A model generated the notes under the pieces. It was not told the origin of the DNA. It did not search any database and was given only the letters and a program-made list of their open reading frames with translations. From contig MKUL01000023.1 of assembly GCA_001897795.1 (NCBI GenBank), forward strand, positions 1-64,000: a stretch of 64,000 bases of DNA. Direction: 5' to 3'. Positions 52,710 through 61,335 of this stretch are shown piece by piece (position 1 is the first letter of the stretch; the number at the start of each line of letters is the position of its first letter). Position numbers and translations under genes: made by a program. Source of the DNA: Alphaproteobacteria bacterium 41-28 (GTDB lineage: Bacteria; Pseudomonadota; Alphaproteobacteria; UBA9655).

Positions 52710-53093
52710 TTATTCTTCGACAACCGAGAGAATATTTCCTGCCGGGTCTTTAAACCAGGCAACGTTAGGGCCTTTGCCAAGTCTTGTCCCTCGATGAATA
52801 CCTTTCTCATCTGTTTCGATATTACCTTTATAATGCTCGAATTTTACGCCTCGCTTGACCAGCTCATCTACAGCTTTATTGATATCATCAACGGGAAAAT
52901 TGAGGATAGTAAACGTAGCGGGTTCATGATTATCTTTTTGATAGACAAGCGTTTTTTTATCGCCATCCGTATGCAGCCATAATAAATTATTGTCCTCTGA
53001 AACATCTAATCCAAGTGTTTGATTATAGAAGGCTTTTGCTTTTTGGATATTATCTACGGAAAACCCACTAAAGGCATGTGTGCTCTTGAACAT
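52710..53093 (-). CDS. VOC-family protein
   Basis: 127 aa from ATG 53093, which has a GGAAA site. Two beta-alpha-beta3 halves: [17 protein letters not shown] and [18 protein letters not shown], ending [16 protein letters not shown] with the metal-ligand Glu. Closest in form to small glyoxalase-like proteins of unknown substrate. Its nearest similar proteins in this window are at 7853 and 15399, but they are not close paralogues. Confidence 0.83.
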   Translation of the reverse strand: MFKSTHAFSGFSVDNIQKAKAFYNQTLGLDVSEDNNLLWLHTDGDKKTLVYQKDNHEPATFTILNFPVDDINKAVDELVKRGVKFEHYKGNIETDEKGIHRGTRLGKGPNVAWFKDPAGNILSVVEE

Positions 53094-53138
53094 GTTATTT
53101 CCTTTTTTATTTATGTATTTCAACTTCCTTCATTGAAC

Positions 53139-53169
53139 AAAAAAACCCCGCAGATTGCGGGGTTTTTTT
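53139..53169 (-). terminator. Rho-independent terminator
   Basis: CCCCGCA / TGCGGGG stem, 3-nt loop, with A and T runs on the two sides; serves the lipoprotein gene and can serve the plus strand. Confidence 0.93.
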
Positions 53170-53187
53170 ATCAACAACATAAATATG

Positions 53188-53433
53188 TTATTGCTTTGGA
53201 GCTTCAGCAGGAGGTGCTTCAGGTGCATGCTCTTCATGTGGAGCTGCTTCAGGAGCAGGTGCTGGTTCAGGTGCTGGTTCAGGAGGTGCTTCAGGAGCTG
53301 GAGCCGCCTCAGGAGCTGGGGCTGTTTCTGCTGGAGCTGGGGGTGGAGGTGTTTCTTCTGATTTTTTCTCCCCACAAGCTACAAGAGTCAAAGCACAAGC
53401 CCCAAATAGGGCTGCATAAAGGGTATATTTCAT
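53188..53433 (-). CDS. Pro/Ala/Glu-rich lipoprotein
   Basis: 81 aa, GAGGAA upstream of ATG 53433. Lipobox LVAC (Cys20) then GEKKSEE. From there to the end the sequence is a low-complexity PAPEAAP/PEPAPA chain. Such chains act as extended tethers between membrane and wall; the sequence gives no catalytic clue. Bounded by a strong terminator. Confidence 0.75.
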   Translation of the reverse strand: MKYTLYAALFGACALTLVACGEKKSEETPPPPAPAETAPAPEAAPAPEAPPEPAPEPAPAPEAAPHEEHAPEAPPAEAPKQ

Positions 53434-53525
53434 TTTTATTCCTCGTTCGTTAGAGTTGCCGGAAACTCTTTCCTCGTTATCATTCATTGGGTTTCAACCG
53501 GACACTCAAAAGTTTGCCACAAAAT

Positions 53526-54215
53526 TTAGACAATTGCAATCGCAGAAAGGTTAGTAGCGCTTATTTCTTTATTCCCATCAGATAGATACCTCCTTCGACT
53601 CGCAAAATTTCCAGAAAATGTGTTGCACCTTATATCATGTATATGAGCGATTCCTTCCTCTCGAAGTTGTTGGCAAATGTAATGGGGTAAATTGAAATAA
53701 TGGTGTCCTTGTCTGTCAGAGGGATAAAAATAAGTGTCATAGGACCCTTGGATAAAATCAAGAAACTCAGGTCCGACCTCATAGTTTTTTTGTTGAATGG
53801 TGGGTCCCAAAGTTGCATGAATCTGAGGGCGCTTAGCCCCGATTTCTTCCATTGCATCAAGTGTTGCCTGAAGGATACCCCCTTGAGCGCCGCGCCAACC
53901 TGCATGGCACGCTCCTATAACATTCGCTTTTGGATCATATAAAAGAACGGGTCCACAATCGGCCGTTACAATGCCTAAAGCAAATCCTTTGATATTGGTC
54001 ACCAAGCCATCACCTTCTTTCCTTTCGTCCGACAGCTCGTTGACTGTGAAGACTTTATTGCTATGAATTTGTTTCAACGTTACGAGGGGAAGAGGACGGC
54101 CTGCCATGGCTTGCATGGCTCGATCAAGCTTTGAGACAAGAATCTCAGGATCAGCTTCAAAAAAAGCATGTTTAAGCGATGGAAATTTCGAAAGATAAGG
54201 GCACTCAAGCTTCAT
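53526..54215 (-). CDS. pgeF: Peptidoglycan editing factor PgeF (YfiH/laccase-domain)
   Basis: 229 aa of the multicopper-polyphenol oxidase/YfiH family, a hydrolase that removes L-Ser wrongly built into peptidoglycan stems. GIVTADCGPVLLYDP, ACHAGWRGAQ and the late NTFSGNFASRR block are family marks; the usual Cys of the last block (D-x-x-C-T) is present as RCNTFS. Overlaps midA by 4 nt. Third gene of lgt-midA-pgeF. Confidence 0.9.
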   Translation of the reverse strand: MKLECPYLSKFPSLKHAFFEADPEILVSKLDRAMQAMAGRPLPLVTLKQIHSNKVFTVNELSDERKEGDGLVTNIKGFALGIVTADCGPVLLYDPKANVIGACHAGWRGAQGGILQATLDAMEEIGAKRPQIHATLGPTIQQKNYEVGPEFLDFIQGSYDTYFYPSDRQGHHYFNLPHYICQQLREEGIAHIHDIRCNTFSGNFASRRRYLSDGNKEISATNLSAIAIV

Positions 54216-55243
54216 TGTTCAAATCCTGTTGGAGCAATTGTAAGGGGTGAAAAGATAGCCATGACTTTAAATAGGGTCCCCATCTGTTGAGGATGAATGA
54301 GACGGGTTGCGGCCACCTCTAAACTTGCTTTCTGAGACGGGTTTTCACGTTTTAACATCTCTATTCTCCTCTCTATACCGATCGTCTTCAAAAATTGTCT
54401 TTGAGAAAGAGGGCCGAATACGCCTAAGCCCCGTGAAAGTGCAATTTCTTTAAGTTGACCAAAATTAACGTGACAGGTCAAATCAGATTTTCCAACATGA
54501 AGAAGAGGGTCAGATAATTTTCCTCCGAAAAGGGCTTGAAGACTTTCTCCTCCTCCCTTTTCATAACCATAATCGATGCACAGGAAAACCCCCGTTTGTT
54601 TTAAAAGTCTTGAACAAATCTCATGGGTAAGGGCCACACCTGTGGGGCTTTCTTCCCTTATTTGATCAGGTCCATGGTTTTCTTCAAGTCTGACAGGGGT
54701 AAAGACAAGCCGCCCGTCTTTAATTGCAACACGCTTTTCATAAAGCACATTATCTTGACGCTTGTAACAATTGGTGGGGAGGGCATCAAAAAATTCGTTG
54801 GCAATGATGATGAGGGGAGATGAGGAAGGAGGAACATCTTCCAATCGTTCGACAAACGTTACAGGGGAGGGGATGGTTTTTAATTGAGCCTCCTTCAAAA
54901 GTGGGTTTATTTCCACCAGAGTAACATTAATGGCTTCAAAAAAGGATTTAGACATCTTTGCTATTCTGAGAAAATCAGCCATTAGGGTTCCCTTCCCCGG
55001 GCCAAGCTCAATCAGAGACACGGCTTTAGGCTGCTTAAGTTTTAGATAATAATCAATCGCCCAGGCCCCAATAAGCTCTCCAAAGACCTGACTAATTTCT
55101 GGGGACGTTGTAAAATCATGGCCCACAGCTTCCTGAGATCGATAATATCCATAGGTAGGGTGTTGTGAGGCCAGTTCCATGAAACGACTTTGAGAAAGAG
55201 GTCCACTTTCGAGAATCTCTTGACTTATAAGAGATTCAAGCAT
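54212..55243 (-). CDS. SAM-dependent methyltransferase, MidA/NDUFAF7 family
   Basis: 343 aa. GPLSQSRFMELAS near the front, HPTYGYY, SPEISQVFGELIG, and the SAM motif LIELGPGKGTLMADFLR mark the DUF185 family, whose mitochondrial member methylates a complex I subunit. Bacterial targets are not known. Overlaps lgt by 19 nt. Confidence 0.92.
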   Translation of the reverse strand: MLESLISQEILESGPLSQSRFMELASQHPTYGYYRSQEAVGHDFTTSPEISQVFGELIGAWAIDYYLKLKQPKAVSLIELGPGKGTLMADFLRIAKMSKSFFEAINVTLVEINPLLKEAQLKTIPSPVTFVERLEDVPPSSSPLIIIANEFFDALPTNCYKRQDNVLYEKRVAIKDGRLVFTPVRLEENHGPDQIREESPTGVALTHEICSRLLKQTGVFLCIDYGYEKGGGESLQALFGGKLSDPLLHVGKSDLTCHVNFGQLKEIALSRGLGVFGPLSQRQFLKTIGIERRIEMLKRENPSQKASLEVAATRLIHPQQMGTLFKVMAIFSPLTIAPTGFEQ

Positions 55244-56025
55244 TCTCTTCTCTTAAAAAGGGCCCGTACGATGAGGAAGAGGCCAACAACAAGGAGGGGG
55301 AAAGAGAGGATCTGTCCCATCGTAAGGCCACCTGCAAAATATCCTAGGAAAGCATCAGGCTCACGGAAACACTCCGCTGTGATACGTGCTATGGCATAAC
55401 CCAACAAGAATATCCCACTTAGCAGTCCTTGACGTTGGGGCCATTTCGTGAAAATAGCTCCATAGCCGAGGAGAATAAAAAGAACGATCCCTTCCAAAGC
55501 GGCTTCATACAGTTGACTGGGATGGCGGGATAAGATGCCGCCATGAGGGAATATAACACCCCAGGAAACATCCGTTATGCGACCATAAACCTCCCCATTA
55601 ATAAAATTAGCGATTCGACCAAAGAAAAGACCAAGGGGCACACCGCAACAGGCAAGATCCGTAAAGTTTAAGAAATTAATTCCTCGCCGATAGGTAAAGA
55701 TAGCGGTTGCAATAACGACGCCCAAAAGGCCCCCATGAAAGGCCATTCCGCCCTTCCACACTTGAAAGATTTCAAGGGGATTGGCCATGTATCTTGAAGG
55801 CGTATAAAAGAGCACATACCCAAGCCGTCCCCCTAAGATCACACCTACAATGGCCCACACAAGGTAATCGTCCACCATTTTGCGATCGATAAGGGGAAAT
55901 TTTTTGGTGAGCCAAAGACTGTATTGCCACCACCCTAAAATTCCTACCACATAAGCGAGCCCATACCAATGAACGGCAAAAGGACCAATTTGAAAGGCGA
56001 TTGGATTAATAGGGGGGAAGGGCAT
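55225..56025 (-). CDS. lgt: Prolipoprotein diacylglyceryl transferase Lgt
   Basis: 266-aa inner membrane enzyme, seven helices. The catalytic His and Arg blocks are FHGGLLGVV and GRIANFINGEVYGR; a late IARITAECFREPD block is typical. GAGGAAC precedes ATG 56025, whose A is shared with the stop (TAA) of the RHH gene. Needed for the pal, bamD and other lipoproteins in this window. Confidence 0.95.
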   Translation of the reverse strand: MPFPPINPIAFQIGPFAVHWYGLAYVVGILGWWQYSLWLTKKFPLIDRKMVDDYLVWAIVGVILGGRLGYVLFYTPSRYMANPLEIFQVWKGGMAFHGGLLGVVIATAIFTYRRGINFLNFTDLACCGVPLGLFFGRIANFINGEVYGRITDVSWGVIFPHGGILSRHPSQLYEAALEGIVLFILLGYGAIFTKWPQRQGLLSGIFLLGYAIARITAECFREPDAFLGYFAGGLTMGQILSFPLLVVGLFLIVRALFKRRECLNLL

Positions 56026-56270
56026 TAAAGGTTCCTCGGTTGATGATGAGCCCATTCAGAGCGCATTCTTTTTTGGAAAGATAGGCCTTCGATTTTATGG
56101 CTTTTTTTTAAAATACCAAAAACATCTTCACATGCTTGTTGTTTGGCAGATGATTGCAAAAGAGCATCAATTGCTTTTCGAACTAGTGCAGCTCGTGAAA
56201 TATGGTATTGTTCAGCCAATATCGTCAAAGTATGAAGTTTTTCTTTTTCTAGGTCTATTATTATTCGCAT
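56025..56270 (-). CDS. Ribbon-helix-helix protein, antitoxin-like
   Basis: 81 aa from ATG 56270 (MRIIIDL). The first strand RIIIDLEKEKLHTL, then HISRAALVRKAIDALL, fit the CopG/RHH DNA-binding fold of VapB-type antitoxins. No toxin gene lies next to it; lgt follows with TAATG overlap instead. It may be an orphan antitoxin or a transcription factor. Confidence 0.65.
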   Translation of the reverse strand: MRIIIDLEKEKLHTLTILAEQYHISRAALVRKAIDALLQSSAKQQACEDVFGILKKSHKIEGLSFQKRMRSEWAHHQPRNL

Positions 56271-56497
56271 GAAGCACCTAATCTTTGTCGTGTACGTATA
56301 CATCATCATCTGAATCGATTCAACAAAAACAGATATCTTTGCTTCCCAGATAATGTATCAAAAAAATTTAAATTTTTATCTTGATTGACATAAAAGAAAG
56401 GATTAACCTAATAACGTTATCTCATCCGAGATAGCGCGAAGCAAAAGTGTTGACGCACAATTGCTCCGCTAATCACTGCAACTGACAAGGAGTCACA

Positions 56498-56683
56498 ATG
56501 ACTAAGCTGACCATAGCTCAACTCGAGCATCTTTCACAACAATTGTCTCATGAATTAGACACGGTTAAGCATCTGCCATCCAAGGCATGGATCGAACTCG
56601 GACTAGCTCGAGATACATTAAGAAGCCTTACTTTTACCTATGATGAGTGGTTGAAAGAGAGAGGGCTTGAGGGTGAGCGTTAA
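56498..56683 (+). CDS. Small hypothetical helical protein
   Basis: 61 aa with AAGGAG 5 nt before ATG. Two amphipathic helices, TIAQLEHLSQQLSHELDTV and AWIELGLARDTLRSLTF, no signal peptide. Probably cytosolic. Unknown function; near the hicAB module. Confidence 0.6.
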   Translation: MTKLTIAQLEHLSQQLSHELDTVKHLPSKAWIELGLARDTLRSLTFTYDEWLKERGLEGER

Positions 56684-56855
56684 TCCTCGTCAGGTTTAGT
56701 TAACTATTTCACATCGCTGAGGAACCTTTAGTCTTGAGTTCTCAAAATGAAAAATGACCAAAGGTTTTTCAGCAAGGAACGACGGAGGAAGTTCAGTGGA
56801 GGCTAAATTTGTTTGAAAACTACACATTAATATGTAATAATATAAAGGTCATATC

Positions 56856-57040
56856 GTGACGAAATATGAGTTAGAAAAGGTCTTGAAAAATCAGGGTTTT
56901 CAAAAACGATCTGGGGTAAACACGACATTTGGCTGAAAAGAGGGTTTCCTCCCATCCCTGTGCCACGTCACAAAGGTGATATTCCTTATGGAACTCTAAG
57001 AAGTATCCTGAAAGCCGCAGGATTAAAGGAAAGAAAATGA
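56856..57040 (+). pseudogene. hicA: HicA toxin gene, frameshifted
   Basis: GTG 56856 opens TKYELEKVLKNQGFQKRSG; the frame then breaks at the GGGG run 56913-56916, and the HicA core continues in another frame (KHDIWLKRGFPPIPVPRHKG, then IPYGTLRSILKAAGL) to TGA 57038-57040. The catalytic His lies in the second part. The stop overlaps hicB ATG. A change of -2 or +1 G would restore the protein. Confidence 0.85.
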
Positions 57041-57435
57041 AACATTATTACGCTATTTTTAAAAAGACAAAGACGGCTATTGAAGTTGAATTCCCTGATC
57101 TTCAAGGGTGTGTGACATTTGGAAAAGATTGGGAAGAGGCTTTAGAAAATGCTGAAGATGTGCTTGCGGCATGGTTAGCTCATGCAGAAGATCAATTTAT
57201 CAAAGAGCCCTCTAAACATCATCAACTTGAACATTTGAGAGGGGAGCTTGTTCCCGTCCCCGTTAGAGAAGATACACTTGAGTCCTATCGTAAATTAAAA
57301 CGATTTAATGTCATTTTTCCAGCTCGAGTCCTAAAGCAAATCGATGTATTTCGAAAAAAGATGGGGTTGAAGCGTTCCACCTTTTTACAAAAGGCTGCTG
57401 AAGATTACCTTCGTGAACATGACAGCCAACGCTGA
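57037..57435 (+). CDS. hicB: HicB-type antitoxin with RHH tail
   Basis: 132 aa. The N-terminal RNase H-like HicB fold (about 1-70: EVEFPDLQGCVTFG, EEALENAEDVLAAWL) joins a C-terminal ribbon-helix-helix domain (KLKRFNVIFPARVL...RSTFLQKAAEDYL). It normally neutralises HicA and represses the operon. Intact while its toxin is broken. Confidence 0.9.
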   Translation: MKHYYAIFKKTKTAIEVEFPDLQGCVTFGKDWEEALENAEDVLAAWLAHAEDQFIKEPSKHHQLEHLRGELVPVPVREDTLESYRKLKRFNVIFPARVLKQIDVFRKKMGLKRSTFLQKAAEDYLREHDSQR

Positions 57436-57443
57436 GTCAATAT

Positions 57444-57980
57444 TTAAAAATTGCGTCTTTTTGGAGGGCGAAGATAACAAATTGGTTGAAGAGCCTCGTC
57501 TTTGATCCCGGGGTCAAACCCATTCATTTGCTTACTTATGGTTTCAGCTTGTCCTGGTCGATTTCTAAGCTCGCGTGGGGTTAGAACCATTCCTATTTGA
57601 AGGCTTAACCAAGTTAGTCTAGGAAGGTTTAAAGTGTTTTTATCACAATAAGTCCGAAGCTGCTCTTTAATAATATTAAGATCTGAAAGGTTTTCCTGTA
57701 GTTTTCCGCCAGAGTTCTCTATACTTTTTTCGGCGTAGGATAGCATTTCATTGGCAAAATTTTCATAATCTTTATGATATTTAAAGGGATTCCCTTCGTT
57801 GTCTTTAAGAATACTCAACAACTCAGCTTTCGAGTGATAAAAATCGCGAAGTTTTAAGGGGGAAGCTTTTGTAGAACCAGGGCGCTCTTCTTGTGAGCCA
57901 TTTTCCTCCATCGCAAATGTGGCTGAGGATAAAAGGGCGGTTGAAAGTAGTAAAGAGGTAAACATTGATTTAAGAGACAT
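57444..57980 (-). CDS. Secreted hypothetical protein, AM-E class
   Basis: 178 aa, GAGGAA upstream of ATG. Signal peptide 1-23 ends SSATFA, then MEENGSQEE. The mature part is helical (HSKAELLSILKDNEG, FANEMLSYAEKS), with a Pro/Arg-rich end. Unknown function. A TTGACA box lies at 58063-58058. Confidence 0.7.
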   Translation of the reverse strand: MSLKSMFTSLLLSTALLSSATFAMEENGSQEERPGSTKASPLKLRDFYHSKAELLSILKDNEGNPFKYHKDYENFANEMLSYAEKSIENSGGKLQENLSDLNIIKEQLRTYCDKNTLNLPRLTWLSLQIGMVLTPRELRNRPGQAETISKQMNGFDPGIKDEALQPICYLRPPKRRNF

Positions 57981-58160
57981 AAAAATTCCTCGAATATAAA
58001 AATTCTCTCAACAAAATATTAATAACAATTAACTATAGAGTGGTGTGTGTATGTATTTGTCAATACACGACGTTGACATAAGAAGAAATATTATTACGAT
58101 TCAAAATGGAAAGCCGCCTTTCCCCTTTTATAAAAACCGCTCTTCGTGTAAGCTAATTCC

Positions 58161-58784
58161 ATGCTAAATTCATATCTGAATGCCTTTATCAGTCTTTTTG
58201 TCATTATCGATCCTTTGGCACTCGTGCCGATGTTTATGTCTTTAACCCAAAGGATGACATCGAATGAACGCAATAAAAGTGCCTATGTTGCCTGTGTTAT
58301 TTCAGCCATCGTTCTTGTGATTTTTGCTTTTGGTGGAGATTTTCTTCTAAAACTTATGGGTATTAGTGAGGCAGCTTTCCAAATCGCGGGAGGATTTTTG
58401 TTGATGATCGCCGCCGTTGAAATGGTTGTTGCTCATCATACGGGAATGACATCAACAACCCCTCACGAGGAACAAGAAGCCAGTCTGGGTCGCGACATTA
58501 CGGTTTTTCCCCTTGCGATCCCTTTGATTTCAGGTCCAGGAGCTCTGACGACCGTCATTCTCCTTGCTCAGGAAGGTGAATCGTCCGTGCGCCATCAACT
58601 TATTTTAGTAGGGATTGTTCTTATTGTCATCGGGGTGACCTACCTTTGCCTGAAGGCGGCACCCTTTATACAAAAATTTCTAGGCGTGACAGGATCAAAT
58701 GTGGTTACGCGGGTTTTTGGGATTATCCTAACCGCCCTTGCGACTCAATTTATCCTCACGGGGATTACGAAGGCTTTCTTTTAG
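58161..58784 (+). CDS. MarC-family integral membrane protein
   Basis: 207 aa with six helices, starting FISLFVIIDPLALVPMFMSL and ending TRVFGIILTALATQFILTGI, which are the MarC/UPF0056 marks. Cellular role not established. The 3' end overlaps the convergent lipoprotein gene by 57 nt. Confidence 0.85.
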   Translation: MLNSYLNAFISLFVIIDPLALVPMFMSLTQRMTSNERNKSAYVACVISAIVLVIFAFGGDFLLKLMGISEAAFQIAGGFLLMIAAVEMVVAHHTGMTSTTPHEEQEASLGRDITVFPLAIPLISGPGALTTVILLAQEGESSVRHQLILVGIVLIVIGVTYLCLKAAPFIQKFLGVTGSNVVTRVFGIILTALATQFILTGITKAFF

Positions 58785-59366
58785 AAAAGTATCTTCCATC
58801 CATGCCACAGCTTTACCGAGAAGACAATGAACCCCTTTGTTAAAAGCGAAAGCAATCCCTTGCATTGTGGGAGAGGAGGCGGGTGTTATTTCAGAAAATG
58901 TGTGGGCAGTGAGGACACGTCTATCCTGCAGGTGAATAAGTTTAAAGACGATCTTCAAGTGAACTTCAGGCATGTTCTTGTTTAAATGATAAACAGAAAA
59001 ATCCTGAATCTCCGATTGGAGTAAATATTTTGTTTTAAGTCCAGCACTCATGCGATTAACATTCGTTCCTCCCCATCGTTGCGTTAAACCTTGAAGCAGG
59101 ACTTCTTGAAAAGCTTTTGGCAACCGATCGGGCCATTCACCGTCAGCCATATAATCTCTTTGATAAGGGGAAGGAGTAACGGCGATGCGGGCTGTATTCA
59201 AGCTCGCCTCACTCGAGGGCACGTCAACTGCAAGAGGAACAGAGAGGGCATAAGATGGCTTAAAGGCTTCACTTCTTAAGGTATAAAGAGGGAGAGGCTC
59301 ATCTTTTTCCAGCAGAGAGCATGCTGACAATAAACAACAGAAAATTAAAAGGCTTACTTTTTGCAT
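58728..59366 (-). CDS. ABC-type transport auxiliary lipoprotein (PqiC/YmbA-like)
   Basis: 212 aa from ATG 59366. Lipobox LLSAC (Cys about 16), then LPLYTLRS; RIAVTPSPYQRDYMADGEWPD and LPKAFQEVLLQGL are marks of the ABC_trans_aux family that works with Mla/MCE-type lipid transporters. The permease and MCE genes are not in the window. The frame extends to TTG 59387. Confidence 0.75.
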   Translation of the reverse strand: MQKVSLLIFCCLLSACSLLEKDEPLPLYTLRSEAFKPSYALSVPLAVDVPSSEASLNTARIAVTPSPYQRDYMADGEWPDRLPKAFQEVLLQGLTQRWGGTNVNRMSAGLKTKYLLQSEIQDFSVYHLNKNMPEVHLKIVFKLIHLQDRRVLTAHTFSEITPASSPTMQGIAFAFNKGVHCLLGKAVAWMEDTFLKESLRNPREDKLSRKGG

Positions 59367-59554
59367 AAGGTTCCACTCTTTTTTCAAAACCTATCAGAAT
59401 TCCTTATGGGCGTCGAGGGGGAGAAGTTCTCTCTCAAAAACCTATTTTATTAAATAATTCTTGCAATAAATACGAAAAAAGTGCTAGTAATATAAAATAA
59501 CCTATTTTAATATTTAAGCCTAAATTTGGGTTGTTGTTTTTGGGGAATTAATAT

Positions 59555-60505
59555 ATGAGATTAAATCTAGACTTAGATAAACTAAAGATTTTCTATTACG
59601 TTGCAAAAGCTAAAAAGTTTACAACGGCTTCCGAGATTTTAAATATAAGCCAGCCGGCTCTCAGTCGTAGCATCCAACTCCTTGAAGATCGTCTCCGTAT
59701 AAAGTTATTTCACCGTCATGCGCGCGGTCTAACCTTAACAGCTCAAGGAGAACTTTTAGCGCCCGTTATAGGAAAGTTTTTAAGTGAGCTTGAAGCCGTT
59801 ACCGAAAAATTATATGAAGAAGAAAAAGAGCCCAAAGGACCCCTCAGAGTGGTGGCGCCAGGAGGTTTAATGAATTTTTATCTTCCTTCTTATATTCCTG
59901 GATTTTTGAAACTATACCCTGAGATAAGATTGACACTTAAAATCAACGATGCAGTTCCATCCCTTGAGTTTGGAGAAGTGCATGTTGTCATCCGTCCCCC
60001 CATCCATGGATTTGAAGCAGAAGGTTTAGTACAAGACCTTTTGATGAGACATTATACTGGTCTTTATGCAAGTGAAAAATATCTTGAGGAATTTGGGGTT
60101 CCAAAAGAACTTTCTGATCTAAACAACCATAGACTTATAGCTTATGGTGATCATGTTGAAGCTGAGCCTTTTAAAGCTATGAATTGGCATTTAACAGTTG
60201 GGGCTGGCATTGGAGAGGCGCGCGAACCCATCCTTCAGGTTAACTCGCCTCATGTAAGATTTATGATGGCTAAGGCGGGACTTGGTATTGTTGCCCTTTC
60301 TAAAGAGCATCCCGGGCTTGAAAAGTCAGGCCTTGTTCAAGTTTTATCGCACGTTCCCGGTCCTATGGTTGAAACCTATTATATTTATCCGAAAGAACTC
60401 GAGAATTCTAAAAAAATCATCGCCTTTCGTGACTATTTGAAAGAAGCTTTTGTTCGAGATTATGGGGAAAATGAACCCATCGAGAACTCAGTACAAAATT
60501 TTTAA
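59555..60505 (+). CDS. LysR-family transcriptional regulator
   Basis: 316 aa. Winged helix-turn-helix 1-65 (AKKFTTASEILNISQPALSRSIQLLED), then a substrate-binding domain from about 90 to 300. First gene of a three-gene group with a methyltransferase and an MFS carrier; probably controls them, but the effector is unknown. No divergent target gene. Confidence 0.9.
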   Translation: MRLNLDLDKLKIFYYVAKAKKFTTASEILNISQPALSRSIQLLEDRLRIKLFHRHARGLTLTAQGELLAPVIGKFLSELEAVTEKLYEEEKEPKGPLRVVAPGGLMNFYLPSYIPGFLKLYPEIRLTLKINDAVPSLEFGEVHVVIRPPIHGFEAEGLVQDLLMRHYTGLYASEKYLEEFGVPKELSDLNNHRLIAYGDHVEAEPFKAMNWHLTVGAGIGEAREPILQVNSPHVRFMMAKAGLGIVALSKEHPGLEKSGLVQVLSHVPGPMVETYYIYPKELENSKKIIAFRDYLKEAFVRDYGENEPIENSVQNF

Positions 60506-60588
60506 TTTTTTTTCTTTACATTATAATTTAAAATTATTATTAGTATAATATAGCTTAATCATGAAATTATTCTCAGTATAAAAAAATT

Positions 60589-61326
60589 ATGCCATCAAAT
60601 ATTTTAGTTCAACCTGAAGCCAAAGATGCTCTTATTGTAACCCTTAATCACATGGGATACATGCTCTCGAAGCCTGAAAAGTATAATCAAGCTTTTATAG
60701 ATTTTTCGGCTCACGCCCCAGGACCTGTTCTCGATATAGGTGCGGCTTACGGAGTGGCCACAATTCCTGCTCTAGAGAGAGGTGCTTATGTTATTGCAAA
60801 TGATCTTGATGAGCGGCATTTACATATTCTTAAAAGCAAAGTTTCGCCCTCATGCCTTGATCGCCTTGAACTAAAGCCAGGAAGAATGCCTAATGAGATT
60901 GATTTTGAAGAAAATAGTTTAGGAGCTGTCCTTGCTTCACGGATTCTTGGCTTTATGATGCCTGAAGAATTCGAATTATCTCTTAAAAAAATATTTAAGT
61001 GGCTCAAGCCAGGAGGAAAATTCTTTTTTCTATCAGGAAGTCTTTATGGAACTTTTCAAAAATTTTTGCCAATCTATCAAAAACGGAAAGCTGAAGGTCA
61101 TGCTTGGCCTGGCTTTATAGAAGATGTTTCGTTCTGTAACCCAGGGCGTGCTGGTGATTTACCTGAATTTGTTCACGTGCTTGACGAAGAAATTTTGTCA
61201 AATTCTCTCAAAGTTACGGGGTTTGCAATCGAAGAACTTGGATTTAACCCAGCGTTAGAAGGGTGTCCCCAAGATATGAAATTTGATGGTAGAGAGTATA
61301 TTGGGGCCATTGCTTTAAAAGAATAA
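60589..61326 (+). CDS. Class I SAM-dependent methyltransferase
   Basis: 245 aa. SAM motif I VLDIGAAYGVATIPAL, acidic strand-2 end ANDLDERHL, and a late LKPGGKFFFLSGS. Small-molecule methyltransferase of unknown substrate. Followed 9 nt later by the MFS gene, so they form an operon behind the LysR gene. Confidence 0.85.
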   Translation: MPSNILVQPEAKDALIVTLNHMGYMLSKPEKYNQAFIDFSAHAPGPVLDIGAAYGVATIPALERGAYVIANDLDERHLHILKSKVSPSCLDRLELKPGRMPNEIDFEENSLGAVLASRILGFMMPEEFELSLKKIFKWLKPGGKFFFLSGSLYGTFQKFLPIYQKRKAEGHAWPGFIEDVSFCNPGRAGDLPEFVHVLDEEILSNSLKVTGFAIEELGFNPALEGCPQDMKFDGREYIGAIALKE

Positions 61327-61335
61327 GGAAAAAAA

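Noticed and set aside
53019..53453. Plus-strand frames rich in Leu/Gln or Cys/Trp opposite the Pro/Ala lipoprotein
   Set aside because: They are antisense images of the Pro-Ala-Glu repeat.
56751..56815. Two 19-20 codon frames before hicA
   Set aside because: No ribosome site or recognisable product; likely chance.
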